Positions 44,130 to 53,036 are shown, counted from the first letter of the stretch. The stretch is 64,000 bases of DNA from Pedobacter riviphilus (GCF_014692875.1 NZ_CP061171.1:3038001-3102000); one strand, 5' to 3'. Translations and numbers: made by a program. The notes: generated by a model not told the origin, from the letters alone.

Positions 44130-45071
44130 TTAATTTAATATTTTAACTTCTAGTTTATTTTTAAAATAATCTTTAAGCTGTTTTCCGTCGCCATGCAAAG
44201 TCCACACTTGTTTTGGTTTAACTTTTTCTATGGTTTCTAAAATTGCATCCCAATCGGCATGATCGGAAATATAAAGTGAAATCCCGTTTTGTTGCTGCAG
44301 ATTCTTCCATCCAGAGGCAAAGGCCCGTACTACATTAATCGCCTTATGGTAGCTGTGAAAAACCATTGGAGGAACAATATAAACCTGATGTTCTTGATTA
44401 TTTTTCATCTCCTTTCTATCGTACATTTTGTAATTCCCTACTTTTATGCCATAATCTTCGTAGATTTTAACAAAGGGCATAATACTGTGGTGAACCATCA
44501 CATTCTTAGTAGGGCAATACTCGTTGAGCAATTGAATAATCCGTTGGCTTTTGCCCAGAGCGTAAGAACCCAACATAATATTCGCACTGGTTTCGTTCAG
44601 CTTTTTAATTTCATTTATGGGAGATGGATGTTTGGTTTCTGGATTGGCAAAGGTACTTTCTGTAATTAAAACGTCTGCTTCTACAAATTCAAAAGGTTCG
44701 CAGGTATTATCTGGTTCAATCTTATAATCACCTGTATAAAGATATTTTATGCCCTTATATTCCATTAGTACCTGTGCAGAGCCTAAAATATGTCCGGCAG
44801 AATAAAAAGTAATGGTAACCTCTTTTATTTTGAATGGCTCATGATAACTTTTAGTAAAAAAATCAACTGCTGCGAATTTGCGGTAACGGTGTTTCATAAA
44901 AGTTGCGGTAGCAGCGGTACAATAAACATTCTGGCTTCCACCTATGGCATGATCGCCATGCGCATGCGAAACCACAGCTTCTTTAACTGGCTGTTGTGGA
45001 TCGAGGTAAAAATCGCCGTAAACACAATATAAACCCATTGGGGTAATGGTAATAAAATCTGCTAAAATCAT
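44130..45071 (-). CDS. MBL-fold exonuclease-like protein (related to the DNA-ligase-associated exonuclease family)
   Basis: A 313-aa metallo-beta-lactamase/beta-CASP relative. It has GLYCVYGDFYLDPQQPV near residue 13-29, the metal motif VVSHAHGDHAIGGS near 33, FYSAGHILGSAQVL near 89, LYTGDYKIEP near 111, ITESTFANPE near 135, and ISDHADWD near 270. This is the pattern of the family that usually sits beside ATP-dependent DNA ligase and a Lhr-type helicase. No ligase or helicase is next to it here: neighbours are the DUF5522 miniprotein and coaE. It is thus an orphan; nuclease activity is inferred from the family only. Confidence 0.8.
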   Translation of the reverse strand: MILADFITITPMGLYCVYGDFYLDPQQPVKEAVVSHAHGDHAIGGSQNVYCTAATATFMKHRYRKFAAVDFFTKSYHEPFKIKEVTITFYSAGHILGSAQVLMEYKGIKYLYTGDYKIEPDNTCEPFEFVEADVLITESTFANPETKHPSPINEIKKLNETSANIMLGSYALGKSQRIIQLLNEYCPTKNVMVHHSIMPFVKIYEDYGIKVGNYKMYDRKEMKNNQEHQVYIVPPMVFHSYHKAINVVRAFASGWKNLQQQNGISLYISDHADWDAILETIEKVKPKQVWTLHGDGKQLKDYFKNKLEVKILN

Positions 45072-45114
45072 ATAGGATTAAGGCATTTAAGGATGATATG
45101 ATTGGAGTAGATAA

Positions 45115-45732
45115 TTAAACATTGGCACTTTTAAGCGCTTCCGCAGCTTTTAAAAATTGTTGGTGTAAGGCTAAAACCTGTTCAATTATTGATTGCTGTT
45201 CATCATTAACAATAAAATGATCGGCTATTTTCGATTTTTCTTCATCGCTCAATTGTTTATCCATACGTGCTTTAACCTGCTCTGCCGTTACTCCATCACG
45301 TAACATTACCCGCTTCATTTTAATGTCGTAAGGAGCAGTAACCAGGATCGTGGTATCACACATCTTGTAAGAACCACTTTCGAAAAGCAGCGCTGCTTCT
45401 TTAAGCGTATAAGGTGTATTTGCAGGTATGGTTTCTTCCCAGGCATCGAATGCTCTAAAAACTGCCGGGTGAACCAATGCATTTAATTTTGCAAGCGCTT
45501 CTTCGTTATTAAAAACAATGCCGGCAATGTGTTTATTGTTCAGTTTTCCATCTTCAAAATAACTATCATTGCCAAAAGCAGCTTTAACCCCTGCTACTAG
45601 CACCGCATCTTTACACATGATCTCTTTGGCCACAGTATCAGCATAAAACACAGGGATTCCCAATACTTCAAAAACCTTACAAGCGGTAGTTTTACCACTG
45701 CCTATACCTCCTGTTATACCTACTTTATACAT
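45115..45732 (-). CDS. coaE: Dephospho-CoA kinase
   Basis: CoaE performs the last step of coenzyme A synthesis. The 205-aa product opens with the P-loop VGITGGIGSGKTTACKVF, then PVFYADTVAKEIM (catalytic Asp near residue 32), HPAVFRAFDAWEE near 87, and the LID region VTAPYDIKMKRVMLRDG near 131. Length is standard. Its ATG overlaps the stop of the YbbR-domain gene (TAATG), a coupled pair common in Bacteroidetes. It is followed by a 43-bp spacer and the MBL-fold gene on the same strand. Confidence 0.96.
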   Translation of the reverse strand: MYKVGITGGIGSGKTTACKVFEVLGIPVFYADTVAKEIMCKDAVLVAGVKAAFGNDSYFEDGKLNNKHIAGIVFNNEEALAKLNALVHPAVFRAFDAWEETIPANTPYTLKEAALLFESGSYKMCDTTILVTAPYDIKMKRVMLRDGVTAEQVKARMDKQLSDEEKSKIADHFIVNDEQQSIIEQVLALHQQFLKAAEALKSANV

Positions 45733-46679
45733 TATTTTTCTACAATGAAATCTATTTTAGAAGGGCTTACACTCACCAATTTACAATAATCTGGAAATTC
45801 GGTTATTTTTACCGTAAACTGGCGATGCCCTAAATTTTGCCATTCATCAACATCAATGGTTGCGGTAATAAAACTTTCATCAACCTGATCGTAATTGCTC
45901 AAGGCCACTAAAAAGGTTACTTTAACTTTTTTAGGGTAAAGTTTAATGCTGTTATAGCTTCGATTATTGGTGATTTTTAAAGGTACCTCGATAGTTTTTT
46001 CAGTAAATTCATCAACAGGGAGCTTAACTTCTACAGATGATGGATAAATGCTTACATTTTTGTGGATGCTGTGCTGTAAAGCTACTCTCGTAGTGCTACT
46101 ACTCTGTATCTTATCCTGTTTAAGCGTATCGGTTGGCCAAAATTTTAACTTTGAAAGCTCCTCCAACGGGCCAGCCACCTTTACATACTTGGGATTGAGG
46201 ATAATTTCACTGGAAATACCATATTGTTTAACAAAACTCAGCTTATCTATCAATTTTACCGGAACTTTTTTCACCACGCGTTTAGTAAAATCGAAATAAA
46301 GGGTATCGGGTTTAACAGAAATTACTTTTTGGGTACTTTCTAATTGCCTGTTGATATTAAAAAGCTGATCGGAAAAAACAATAAAATCTTTGGTATTGAG
46401 CTGACTCAGACTAACAGAAACAGAAGGAGGACTGATCCTTAAACGGGCAAACAGTAGCTGCCAGCCTGTTCCTTCTACCTGTAAATCTATCGTATCTGAT
46501 TGCAAAGGATAAAATGCTCTTTTGGTGGGGGTATTTTTAAAAACCAATACAGTTTTTGCTACATAAATATATTTGTTGTTTAATGCCATAAAAAGCCATG
46601 CAGCTATAGCCAGAAGCAAGCAGGCCAATAAGCTAAATACGCGTCTTTTTTCAATCTTCGTTAACCTAATGAAGGGCAT
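45732..46679 (-). CDS. YbbR-domain (CdaR-like) protein
   Basis: A 315-aa protein with one N-terminal membrane helix (about residues 14-33, LLACLLLAIAAWLFMAL) and an extracytoplasmic part made of repeated YbbR-like beta domains, seen in FDFTKRVVKKVPVKLI near 130, YVKVAGPLEELSKL near 165, and a third unit ending in VSPSKIDFIVEK. In Firmicutes CdaR regulates the diadenylate cyclase CdaA; no cdaA is in the window, so a c-di-AMP role is only a family-based possibility. It overlaps coaE by one base and lies after yajC/DUF1573/nusB, with a terminator between. Confidence 0.85.
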   Translation of the reverse strand: MPFIRLTKIEKRRVFSLLACLLLAIAAWLFMALNNKYIYVAKTVLVFKNTPTKRAFYPLQSDTIDLQVEGTGWQLLFARLRISPPSVSVSLSQLNTKDFIVFSDQLFNINRQLESTQKVISVKPDTLYFDFTKRVVKKVPVKLIDKLSFVKQYGISSEIILNPKYVKVAGPLEELSKLKFWPTDTLKQDKIQSSSTTRVALQHSIHKNVSIYPSSVEVKLPVDEFTEKTIEVPLKITNNRSYNSIKLYPKKVKVTFLVALSNYDQVDESFITATIDVDEWQNLGHRQFTVKITEFPDYCKLVSVSPSKIDFIVEK

Positions 46680-46747
46680 AATAAATTAATGTTAGCTGTA
46701 AGCTGGAAAAATATTATCCAAAATGCATTTAATCAAATGTAGTAAAA

Positions 46748-46777
46748 CAAAAACAGTCCCGAAAGTTTTCGGGACTG
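46748..46777 (-). terminator. Terminator of the nusB-DUF1573-yajC unit
   Basis: CAGTCCCGAAA (46754-46764) and TTTCGGGACTG (46767-46777) form an 11-bp stem; T-rich sequence follows on the - strand. It is 21 bp after the yajC stop. Confidence 0.9.
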
Positions 46778-46798
46778 CGCTTAAATTTTATTAATTTA

Positions 46799-47119
46799 TT
46801 AGGCTTTAGGCGCTACAACTGCTTTGGTTGCATCTAAAGAAACCGCTGATTTATCGAAACGGATCTTTACACCACCTTCAACCTCAATTAAAAAAGTTGT
46901 TTCATTCATATCGGCAATGCGACCGTGAATACCTGCAGTAGTTACGATTTTATCTCCTTTTTTTAATTCTTCAACCAATTTTTTATGGTCTTTCGCTTTT
47001 TTAACTTGTGGACGGATCATGAAAAAGTAGAAAACTACCATGATGAGTACCATTGGTACAATTGTAGTTAGCATGTTACTACCACCTGCTGCTGCCTGTA
47101 ATATTACTGTTGATGTCAT
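46799..47119 (-). CDS. yajC: Preprotein translocase subunit YajC
   Basis: A 106-aa protein with one N-terminal helix (about residues 18-37, LTTIVPMVLIMVVFYFFMIRP) and the classical RPQVKKAKDHKKLVEELKKGD, then VTTAGIHGRIADMNETTFLIEV. YajC joins SecDF in the accessory complex of SecYEG. SecDF is encoded elsewhere in the window, not adjacent. It is the last gene of the nusB-DUF1573-yajC run, with a strong terminator after it. Confidence 0.96.
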   Translation of the reverse strand: MTSTVILQAAAGGSNMLTTIVPMVLIMVVFYFFMIRPQVKKAKDHKKLVEELKKGDKIVTTAGIHGRIADMNETTFLIEVEGGVKIRFDKSAVSLDATKAVVAPKA

Positions 47120-47186
47120 TTCTTATTTATTTGTGTTTTTGTGAAATTTGATCCTTATGGATGATGCCATAAACAATCGAACCAAT

Positions 47187-47645
47187 TTATTTTTTAGCAA
47201 GTACCTCACCTACTAAATGAACAGTGGTTACTGTTGGATTTGCATTTGATGTTACGGTTACTACTTTATCTTGCATGCCCATTTTGCCTTCGCTATTAAA
47301 AACTACGCTAATTACACCTTCCTTACCCGGCAAAATAGGCTCGCCTGGTACCTGAGGAACAGTACAGCCACAAGTTGCCGTTGCATTTGAAACAATCAGC
47401 GGACTTTTACCTGTGTTTTTAAGTTTGAAATCGTGCTTTACTTTTTCGCCTTGTGTTATTTTACCGAAATCGAAAATATCGCGTTCAAAAACAATAACAG
47501 GTGCATCTGCCGGAGCAACTTTAGCAGTTTTTGATGTATCGTTGCCAACAGAAACTGCTGTAGCGGTTTCGCTGGTTTTATTATTTGCATTACGACATGC
47601 CACAAATGAAAGTGCAGCAATAGCCAAGATAAATGTTCTTTTCAT
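47187..47645 (-). CDS. DUF1573 lipoprotein
   Basis: A 152-aa predicted lipoprotein: hydrophobic start and lipobox FVAC with Cys17. After a Thr/Ala-rich linker, residues 50-150 form an Ig-like DUF1573 domain with IFDFGKITQGEKVKHDFKLKNTGKSPL and ATCGCTVPQVPGEPILPG, including the conserved CGC turn. Such proteins are frequent in Bacteroidetes and resemble flagellar-associated/ASH-type domains; role unknown. It lies 2 bp from nusB and 67 bp before yajC and is likely co-transcribed with both. Confidence 0.9.
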   Translation of the reverse strand: MKRTFILAIAALSFVACRNANNKTSETATAVSVGNDTSKTAKVAPADAPVIVFERDIFDFGKITQGEKVKHDFKLKNTGKSPLIVSNATATCGCTVPQVPGEPILPGKEGVISVVFNSEGKMGMQDKVVTVTSNANPTVTTVHLVGEVLAKK

Positions 47646-47647
47646 TT

Positions 47648-48598
47648 TTAATCTTCGATTAATCCACGGCCAATCTTTTTAATAGTGTTGTTTTTCTTAA
47701 GATCGCCTAAAATTTTGTCTAAAATACCGTTAATAAATGAATTACTCTTCGGTGTACTGTAATCTTTTGATAACTCTAAATATTCATTGATGGTTACTTT
47801 AACCGGAATAGATGGAAAATTTAACAGTTCACAAATGGCCATTTTCATTAAAATGGTATCCATCAATGCAATACGCTCCGATTCCCAGTTTTTGGTTCTA
47901 TCGGCAATCATTTCCTGGTATTTTGCATCGTTCTGCAAAGTATATACAAAAAGATCCTGAACAAATTTGCTGTCTTCAATCCAATCGGCACTAATTTCGG
48001 TTAATTTATTTTTGAAAGGATCTTCAGATGTAAAGTTTTTCAGGGTTTTGGCTACCATACCTTTCATCACTTCATGATCTACCTGCCAGTTGATAAATTT
48101 CTCTTCGAAAACCTGTAAAATGGCCTGGTTTTTTAAGATGATTTTACGGAAAATGTATTTGATGATGTCTTTCGATGATTCTAAACTTTCGTTCGGATCG
48201 GCAAGATAATCGGCATATTCTTTTGATGCTTTTAAAGAATTGTAGACGGTTTTACGGATTTCTGGATCGAAACCCCAATCTACCTTATATTTTTTTATCG
48301 CAGAAGCATACTCGGGATTTTGCTGCAATAAAACACTAAACTTATTGTGTAGCAATTTCATATTAGGATTAATATCCTCTGCTGTTTTAATAAACTTATT
48401 TGCGCGCTCTGCAGCGTCGTTAGCAGTAAATTCGGTAACTTCTACCATTAAAGATAACATCCAGATGTACATTTCGTACACGCTATCGATGCTCTGCATT
48501 AAAGTTTTTAAATCACCTTTAATGTCTTTTTTGTCTGCCATGTGCCAAGCAAAAATATTTTGCAAAGCTTTGATTCTTAAGTGCCTTCTGTTTAACAT
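47648..48598 (-). CDS. nusB: Transcription antitermination protein NusB (long Bacteroidetes form)
   Basis: A 316-aa protein, over twice the length of E. coli NusB (139). It begins LNRRHLRIKALQNIFAWHM, the RNA-binding arginine-rich start of NusB, then has a long insertion, and finishes with the NusB C-terminal helices ERIALMDTILMKMAICELLNF, IPVKVTINEYLELSKDYS and FINGILDKIL. With NusE, NusB binds boxA RNA in rRNA operons. The long form is normal in Bacteroidetes as I recall. It sits first in a probable nusB-DUF1573-yajC unit. Confidence 0.93.
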   Translation of the reverse strand: MLNRRHLRIKALQNIFAWHMADKKDIKGDLKTLMQSIDSVYEMYIWMLSLMVEVTEFTANDAAERANKFIKTAEDINPNMKLLHNKFSVLLQQNPEYASAIKKYKVDWGFDPEIRKTVYNSLKASKEYADYLADPNESLESSKDIIKYIFRKIILKNQAILQVFEEKFINWQVDHEVMKGMVAKTLKNFTSEDPFKNKLTEISADWIEDSKFVQDLFVYTLQNDAKYQEMIADRTKNWESERIALMDTILMKMAICELLNFPSIPVKVTINEYLELSKDYSTPKSNSFINGILDKILGDLKKNNTIKKIGRGLIED

Positions 48599-48648
48599 GA
48601 ATGTAAGAACGAGTGTGGTTTTTTAAAACCTGTTTTAATAATTATGAT

Positions 48649-49737
48649 TTAATATGACGATTTAATTTTTTTAATGTCTGCAATCCGCTTCTCGGCTATG
48701 CGATTGGCAGCAATATTTGTTGATATATTTTCAGTTTTACTTAACTTAATTACACTGCGCGTAGCATCGTAAATATTCTCTGTAAGCTGTACTGTACGTT
48801 TTTTACCAAAACCAGTTAACTCCGAATAGCAGGAAATTAATCCACCAGCATTGATCAGATAATCAGGTGCAAATAAAATTCCTTTCTTCAAAAGCAACTC
48901 GCTATCTAAAACTTCATCTTTCAACTGATTGTTTGCTGAACCTGCAATAATTGCAAATTTCATTTTTTCAATGGTTTTGTTGTTAACGGTAGCACCCATT
49001 GCGCATGGGGCATAAACATCGGCATCGGTTGTAAAAATTTTATCGGCCTCGATCGGTTTTGCTTTATATTTCCGGGCAACGTAAGTTAATTGCTCCTGGT
49101 TAATATCGCTAATCAAAACCTCGGCATTTTCTTTTCTTAACAGAGCAACCAGATGCTCACCAACATTTCCGATACCTTGTACTACAATGGTTCTTCCAGC
49201 CAGCATATCTGTACCGAAAACTTCTTTAACACTAGCTTTAATACCTAAATAAACACCCTGCGCAGTAAAAGGGGCTGGGTTGCCTGCACCGCCGATAGAC
49301 TCGGGAACACCAGTAACATAATTGGTTTCCATACGGATATATTCCATATCGCGTGTATTGGTACCCATTTCTTCTGCGGTAATAAATTCGCCATTTAGGT
49401 TTTTAATAAACCTACCATAGCTACGCATTAAAGTTTCTGTTTTGTCTTTTCTGGAATCGCCTATAATTACACCTTTTCCACCACCCAGATTTAATCCTGT
49501 TATTGCAGCCTTATAAGTCATTCCACGCGATAAACGCAGCGCATCTTCTAATGCTTCGCTTTCTGTACTATAGCTCCACATGCGTGTTCCACCTAAAGCA
49601 GGACCCAATGTAGTATCGTGTATAGCAATAATTGCTTTTAAACCTGTATCTGGATCGTTGCAAAAAACCAATTTTTTATGGCCATAGGCACTTAATTGAT
49701 CTAAAATTGAAAAATCTGACGGAGAATTTGCTGGCAT
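48649..49737 (-). CDS. Leucine dehydrogenase / Glu-Leu-Phe-Val dehydrogenase
   Basis: A 362-aa NAD-dependent amino acid dehydrogenase. The catalytic lysine region is LSRGMTYKAAITGLNLGGGKGVI near residue 70-92, the substrate Asn/Asp area EEMGTNTRDMEYI near 125, and the NAD-binding fold TIVVQGIGNVGEHLVALL near 180. It deaminates leucine, valine or isoleucine to 2-oxo acids. A TTG-started frame extends nine codons upstream, but a -7 box overlaps that extension; the ATG at 49737 (MPANSPSDFS) fits better. HMG-CoA lyase elsewhere in the window would act at the end of the same leucine route. Confidence 0.92.
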   Translation of the reverse strand: MPANSPSDFSILDQLSAYGHKKLVFCNDPDTGLKAIIAIHDTTLGPALGGTRMWSYSTESEALEDALRLSRGMTYKAAITGLNLGGGKGVIIGDSRKDKTETLMRSYGRFIKNLNGEFITAEEMGTNTRDMEYIRMETNYVTGVPESIGGAGNPAPFTAQGVYLGIKASVKEVFGTDMLAGRTIVVQGIGNVGEHLVALLRKENAEVLISDINQEQLTYVARKYKAKPIEADKIFTTDADVYAPCAMGATVNNKTIEKMKFAIIAGSANNQLKDEVLDSELLLKKGILFAPDYLINAGGLISCYSELTGFGKKRTVQLTENIYDATRSVIKLSKTENISTNIAANRIAEKRIADIKKIKSSY

Positions 49738-49761
49738 ATTGAACGTTCGGATAACCTGCTG

Positions 49762-49769
49762 CAAAATTA
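49762..49769 (-). promoter_or_regulatory. -7 promoter box of the leucine dehydrogenase gene
   Basis: TAATTTTG on the - strand, exact TAnnTTTG match, 25 bp before the chosen ATG. It argues against the upstream TTG start at 49764. Confidence 0.5.
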
Positions 49770-50285
49770 AAATAAAAAACCATTATTACGTGTATTTAAC
49801 AAAAATACAATAAAATTTATTCGATGGAGATGGTTTTTTGGGCTAAACCTGGCAGATTTGCGAAGCCTGTAAGATCTAAACCACAATACAATTAGGTAGC
49901 CGTATTATTTTAGAAAAGCAGGGTTCGGTACATTTGGGTTACAAAAGCCCCGCTATGCACTTCAAAGCCTTGGCTCGTACCTCGCCTGCAGGTTTTACGC
50001 TCCTATCGGGTTTAGGAGGCAAAGACATCTGAAGTTTGAGGTAGTGCCAAAACGCTGCGTTAGGGATTGTAAGGGTTCAGTACCGATTCTTCATCGGTAC
50101 CGCAGCAAAGCGGAGCCCTGAAAAGCCCGCCCCTTGCGCAGCTTGGGTAACGCCCAAATTAGTAAGCCGTTAATTAGCCCTACAAACTCACAGCCTCCAA
50201 AACTCGAAGATTGGAAAGAGTGTCATCATTTTTTAAAGCTTAGACCAGAATAGATAAATATGTATTATGAAATAACAAAATTAGC
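49770..50285. other. Repeat-rich divergent spacer before the ABC transporter gene
   Basis: From 49913 to about 50170 the DNA is GC-richer than its surroundings and holds pieces seen in other spacers: AAAAGCAGGG, GCTCGTACCTCG, a CCGATTCTTCATCGG hairpin (50090-50104) and AGCCCGCCCCTTGCGCAGC. No gene is apparent. Confidence 0.6.
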
Positions 50286-50293
50286 TAAGTTTG
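50286..50293 (+). promoter_or_regulatory. -7 promoter box of the ABC transporter gene
   Basis: TAAGTTTG, exact match, ending only 6 bp before the ATG at 50300. If used, the transcript would start at or next to the start codon (leaderless). Confidence 0.45.
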
Positions 50294-50299
50294 TATAGA

Positions 50300-52090
50300 A
50301 TGAAACATTTAAGCCGATTAAACAAATACTTTCTTAAATACAAATGGTGGATTATACCCGGAAGTATTTTTGTGGTAATTTCTAATATTTTTGGGGTAGT
50401 GCCTGCCCAGGTAATTGGCTATGCTGTTGATCTGATTACCGAAAACATTCAGCTATTTAATCTCTTTTATGGTTTCGATCGGCAGGCCATTATTTACGAC
50501 ATATTTAGTAGTAACCTTTTATTTTTTGGATTGCTGGTTATTGCACTCTATTTATTACGTGGACTGTTTCTGTTCTTTATGCGCCAAACCATTATTTTAA
50601 TGTCGCGGCATATAGAGTTTGATATGAAGAACGATATTTACCAGCATTACCAGGAGCTGAGCTTAGGTTTTTACCGCAGAAATAATACTGGCGATTTGAT
50701 GAACCGCGCTACAGAAGATGTTAACCGCGTAAGGATGTACGTGGGTCCGGCAATTATGTACACCATTAACACTTTTGTTTTATCGGTGCTTATTATCTGG
50801 TCGATGTTTGATGTAAATGCCAAACTGGCCATCTATTGCCTGTTGCCCCTCCCTTTTCTGGTGGTGATTATCTACTATGTAAATACGCTGATCTTTAAGA
50901 AAAGCGGGAAGATACAGGAGCGTTTATCAGATCTTTCCAGTTTTGTACAGGAACGTTTTTCGGGGATCAGGATTATTAAATCATATGTGCGTGAAGATTA
51001 TACACGAAATATGTTCTCCATCCAGAGCAACGATTATAAAAAAGATTCGATGAGCCTGGTTAAAGTATCGGCATTGTTTTATCCTACCATGCTTTTATTA
51101 ATTGGTTTGAGTACCATTTTAACCATATATATTGGCGGTATCCAGGTAATGAATGGCAGTATCACCGCAGGGAATATTGCCGAGTTTATCATTTACATTA
51201 ACCAGTTAACCTTTCCGGTAACCATGCTGGGCTGGGTTACTTCTTTAATCCAACGGGCTGCTGCCTCACAAAAAAGGATAAACGAGTTTTTAGATATCCC
51301 ATCTGACATTCAATCGGAAGAAACCGCTGAAATTGAGTTAAGTGGAAATATCAAATTTAATCATGTGAGTTTTACCTACCCTGACACAGGCATTGAAGCT
51401 TTAAAAGATGTGAGTTTTGAGATTAATAGTGGCGAATTTGTAGCCATCATCGGAAAGACAGGGTCAGGAAAATCGACATTGGCCAATCTGATTATGCGGA
51501 TGTATGATGTAGAAAATGGCGTGATAAACATTGATGGAAAGAATATAAAAACGCTAAACCTTAAAAACTACCGTAACCAGATTGGCTTTGTACCACAAGA
51601 AGTTTTCCTCTTTTCTGATACCATAAAAAACAATATAGCCTTTGGCTTAGACAAGGTTACGGATGAAGAAGTGCATGCGGCAGCAAGAAATGCCTCGGTT
51701 TATACCAACATTATCGACTTCGAAGAAAAATTCGAAACGATGCTGGGTGAACGGGGAATAACGCTCTCTGGAGGACAAAAACAACGCGTTTCTATTGCAA
51801 GGGCATTGATTAAATCGCCTAAAATTTTAATCTTCGATGATTGCCTTTCGGCGGTTGATACTAAAACGGAGGAAGAAATACTACAAAACCTCGGTAAAAT
51901 CATGGCCGGAAAAACAAGTATTTTAATTGCCCATAGGATTTCGACCATTAAAAATGCAGATAAAATTTTGGTACTGGACAATGGCAAAATCATTGAGCAA
52001 GGCACACACAATGAATTACTTAGTCTAAATGGCAGCTATACCGATCTTTATAACCACCAACTTTTGGAGGAGGAAACGCGAACTATTTAA
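50300..52090 (+). CDS. ABC exporter, fused permease-ATPase (MdlA/MsbA-like)
   Basis: A 596-aa half-transporter: six membrane helices in residues 1-310 (type I exporter fold) and an ATPase domain from about 340. Motifs are Walker A GKTGSGKSTLANL near 380, Q-loop FVPQEVFLF near 425, signature LSGGQKQRVSIARAL near 490, Walker B ILIFDDCLSAVDT near 512, and H-loop IAHRISTIKNAD near 545. The residue after the Walker B Asp is Asp instead of the usual catalytic Glu, as in MdlA/MdlB-type subunits that can form heterodimers. Substrate unknown. A TTG frame starts three codons upstream; ATG at 50300 is preferred. No second transporter gene is adjacent. Confidence 0.93.
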   Translation: MKHLSRLNKYFLKYKWWIIPGSIFVVISNIFGVVPAQVIGYAVDLITENIQLFNLFYGFDRQAIIYDIFSSNLLFFGLLVIALYLLRGLFLFFMRQTIILMSRHIEFDMKNDIYQHYQELSLGFYRRNNTGDLMNRATEDVNRVRMYVGPAIMYTINTFVLSVLIIWSMFDVNAKLAIYCLLPLPFLVVIIYYVNTLIFKKSGKIQERLSDLSSFVQERFSGIRIIKSYVREDYTRNMFSIQSNDYKKDSMSLVKVSALFYPTMLLLIGLSTILTIYIGGIQVMNGSITAGNIAEFIIYINQLTFPVTMLGWVTSLIQRAAASQKRINEFLDIPSDIQSEETAEIELSGNIKFNHVSFTYPDTGIEALKDVSFEINSGEFVAIIGKTGSGKSTLANLIMRMYDVENGVINIDGKNIKTLNLKNYRNQIGFVPQEVFLFSDTIKNNIAFGLDKVTDEEVHAAARNASVYTNIIDFEEKFETMLGERGITLSGGQKQRVSIARALIKSPKILIFDDCLSAVDTKTEEEILQNLGKIMAGKTSILIAHRISTIKNADKILVLDNGKIIEQGTHNELLSLNGSYTDLYNHQLLEEETRTI

Positions 52091-52107
52091 ATTGTATTAA
52101 AATTGTA

Positions 52108-52138
52108 TTTTGAACTTTAAATATTTGCTTTATATTTA
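52108..52138 (+). promoter_or_regulatory. Promoter of the DUF3276 gene
   Basis: -33 element TTTTG (52108-52112) and -7 element TATATTTA (52131-52138, one mismatch), 18 bp apart. The ATG follows at 52170. Confidence 0.55.
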
Positions 52139-52169
52139 CCGAAACCAAAAACCAACATCAATACCAACC

Positions 52170-52493
52170 ATGGGAGAATTCGACAACAAGGAAAGAGAAG
52201 AAGTTTTTTCAAAGAAAGTAAGAGCAGGTAAGAGAACTTATTTCTTCGACGTGAAGGCTACAAGATCGGGTGATTATTATTTAACAGTTACCGAGAGTAA
52301 GAAAAGATTAGAAGACGGTGTGTTTGTAAAACATAAAATCTTTTTATACAAAGAAGATTTCGAAAAATTTGCAGAAGGATTAAATGAAACTGTTGATTAC
52401 ATCAAAACTCACCAGGATGTGGTTGAAAAACGTTATGAATATTCTGAAAATGGAGAACATAGCGCTAAAGCAAGCGACGATTTTACTTTTTAA
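52170..52493 (+). CDS. DUF3276 / PUR-alpha-like nucleic-acid-binding protein
   Basis: A 107-aa protein. The start MGEFDNKEREEVFSKKVRAG and the strand pattern KRTYFFDVKATRSGDYYLTVTESKKR are those of the DUF3276 family, a bacterial PUR-domain group abundant in Bacteroidetes and thought to bind DNA or RNA. The middle HKIFLYKEDFEKFAEGLNETVDYI is the PUR helix, and the tail is acidic and polar. The upstream 20 codons of the longer frame lie over the promoter and are unlikely to be translated. A bidirectional terminator follows. Confidence 0.9.
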   Translation: MGEFDNKEREEVFSKKVRAGKRTYFFDVKATRSGDYYLTVTESKKRLEDGVFVKHKIFLYKEDFEKFAEGLNETVDYIKTHQDVVEKRYEYSENGEHSAKASDDFTF

Positions 52494-52511
52494 GTAATTA
52501 TAATTTCAAAT

Positions 52512-52550
52512 AAAAAAGCCTCCCGATTTTAAAAATCAGGAGGCTTTTTT
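52512..52550. terminator. Bidirectional terminator
   Basis: AAAAAAGCCTCC (52512-52523) pairs with GGAGGCTTTTTT (52539-52550), with further inner pairing. It serves the DUF3276 gene (+) and the convergent DUF5362 gene (-). Confidence 0.95.
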
Positions 52551-52571
52551 TATCTGTGTACAGTTTATTTT

Positions 52572-53036
52572 TTATTTTACACCTACACTGCTAACGGCTA
52601 TAGTAAGAATTAACAGGAAATAACTTATTGTTAACACAATGGTGAGTATTCCCCAAAATTTAAAAAGCGATTTTACATTCGCAATGGCATCGTTTAAATT
52701 TTCCTGATCGCCAAATAACACACCTTGTTTACCCTTGGCTGAAAAACGGAAAAGCAATAAACTTGGGTAGAAAAAGAGTAAGGCCAATAACAGGTAAAAT
52801 ATGGTAATCCCTGTAGCTCCTATACTGGCCAATGGTCCTAATTGATTGAGCATTGCAGGATTTGCCGTTATTGCGGCCCCTATTCCAAATGAACTTAAGG
52901 TTAAAAATGCAGAGAGAACAAAACCCACAACCGATAAAAATCTGGCCCATTTACTCATATCGTAAAAATAGCTCCGCATTTCTTCAGTAACAACCAATTT
53001 TACTTCCTGGGGCACTTCATTTTCAAAATCTTCCAT
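52572..53036 (-). CDS. DUF5362 family membrane protein
   Basis: A 154-aa membrane protein with a cytosolic start (VTEEMRSYFYDMSKWARFLS) and about three to four helices (near residues 34-55, 72-96, and 125-150). The MSKWARFLSVVGFVLS opening and the central GVLFGDQENLNDAIANVKSLFKFWG amphipathic segment are typical of the DUF5362 group seen in Bacteroidetes. Function is unknown. It converges on the DUF3276 gene and shares its terminator. No other gene is linked to it. Confidence 0.8.
   Translation of the reverse strand: MEDFENEVPQEVKLVVTEEMRSYFYDMSKWARFLSVVGFVLSAFLTLSSFGIGAAITANPAMLNQLGPLASIGATGITIFYLLLALLFFYPSLLLFRFSAKGKQGVLFGDQENLNDAIANVKSLFKFWGILTIVLTISYFLLILTIAVSSVGVK

Noticed and set aside
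45732..46679. Part of a c-di-AMP synthesis operon (cdaA-cdaR)
   Set aside because: Only the YbbR-domain protein is present; no diadenylate cyclase gene lies in the window.
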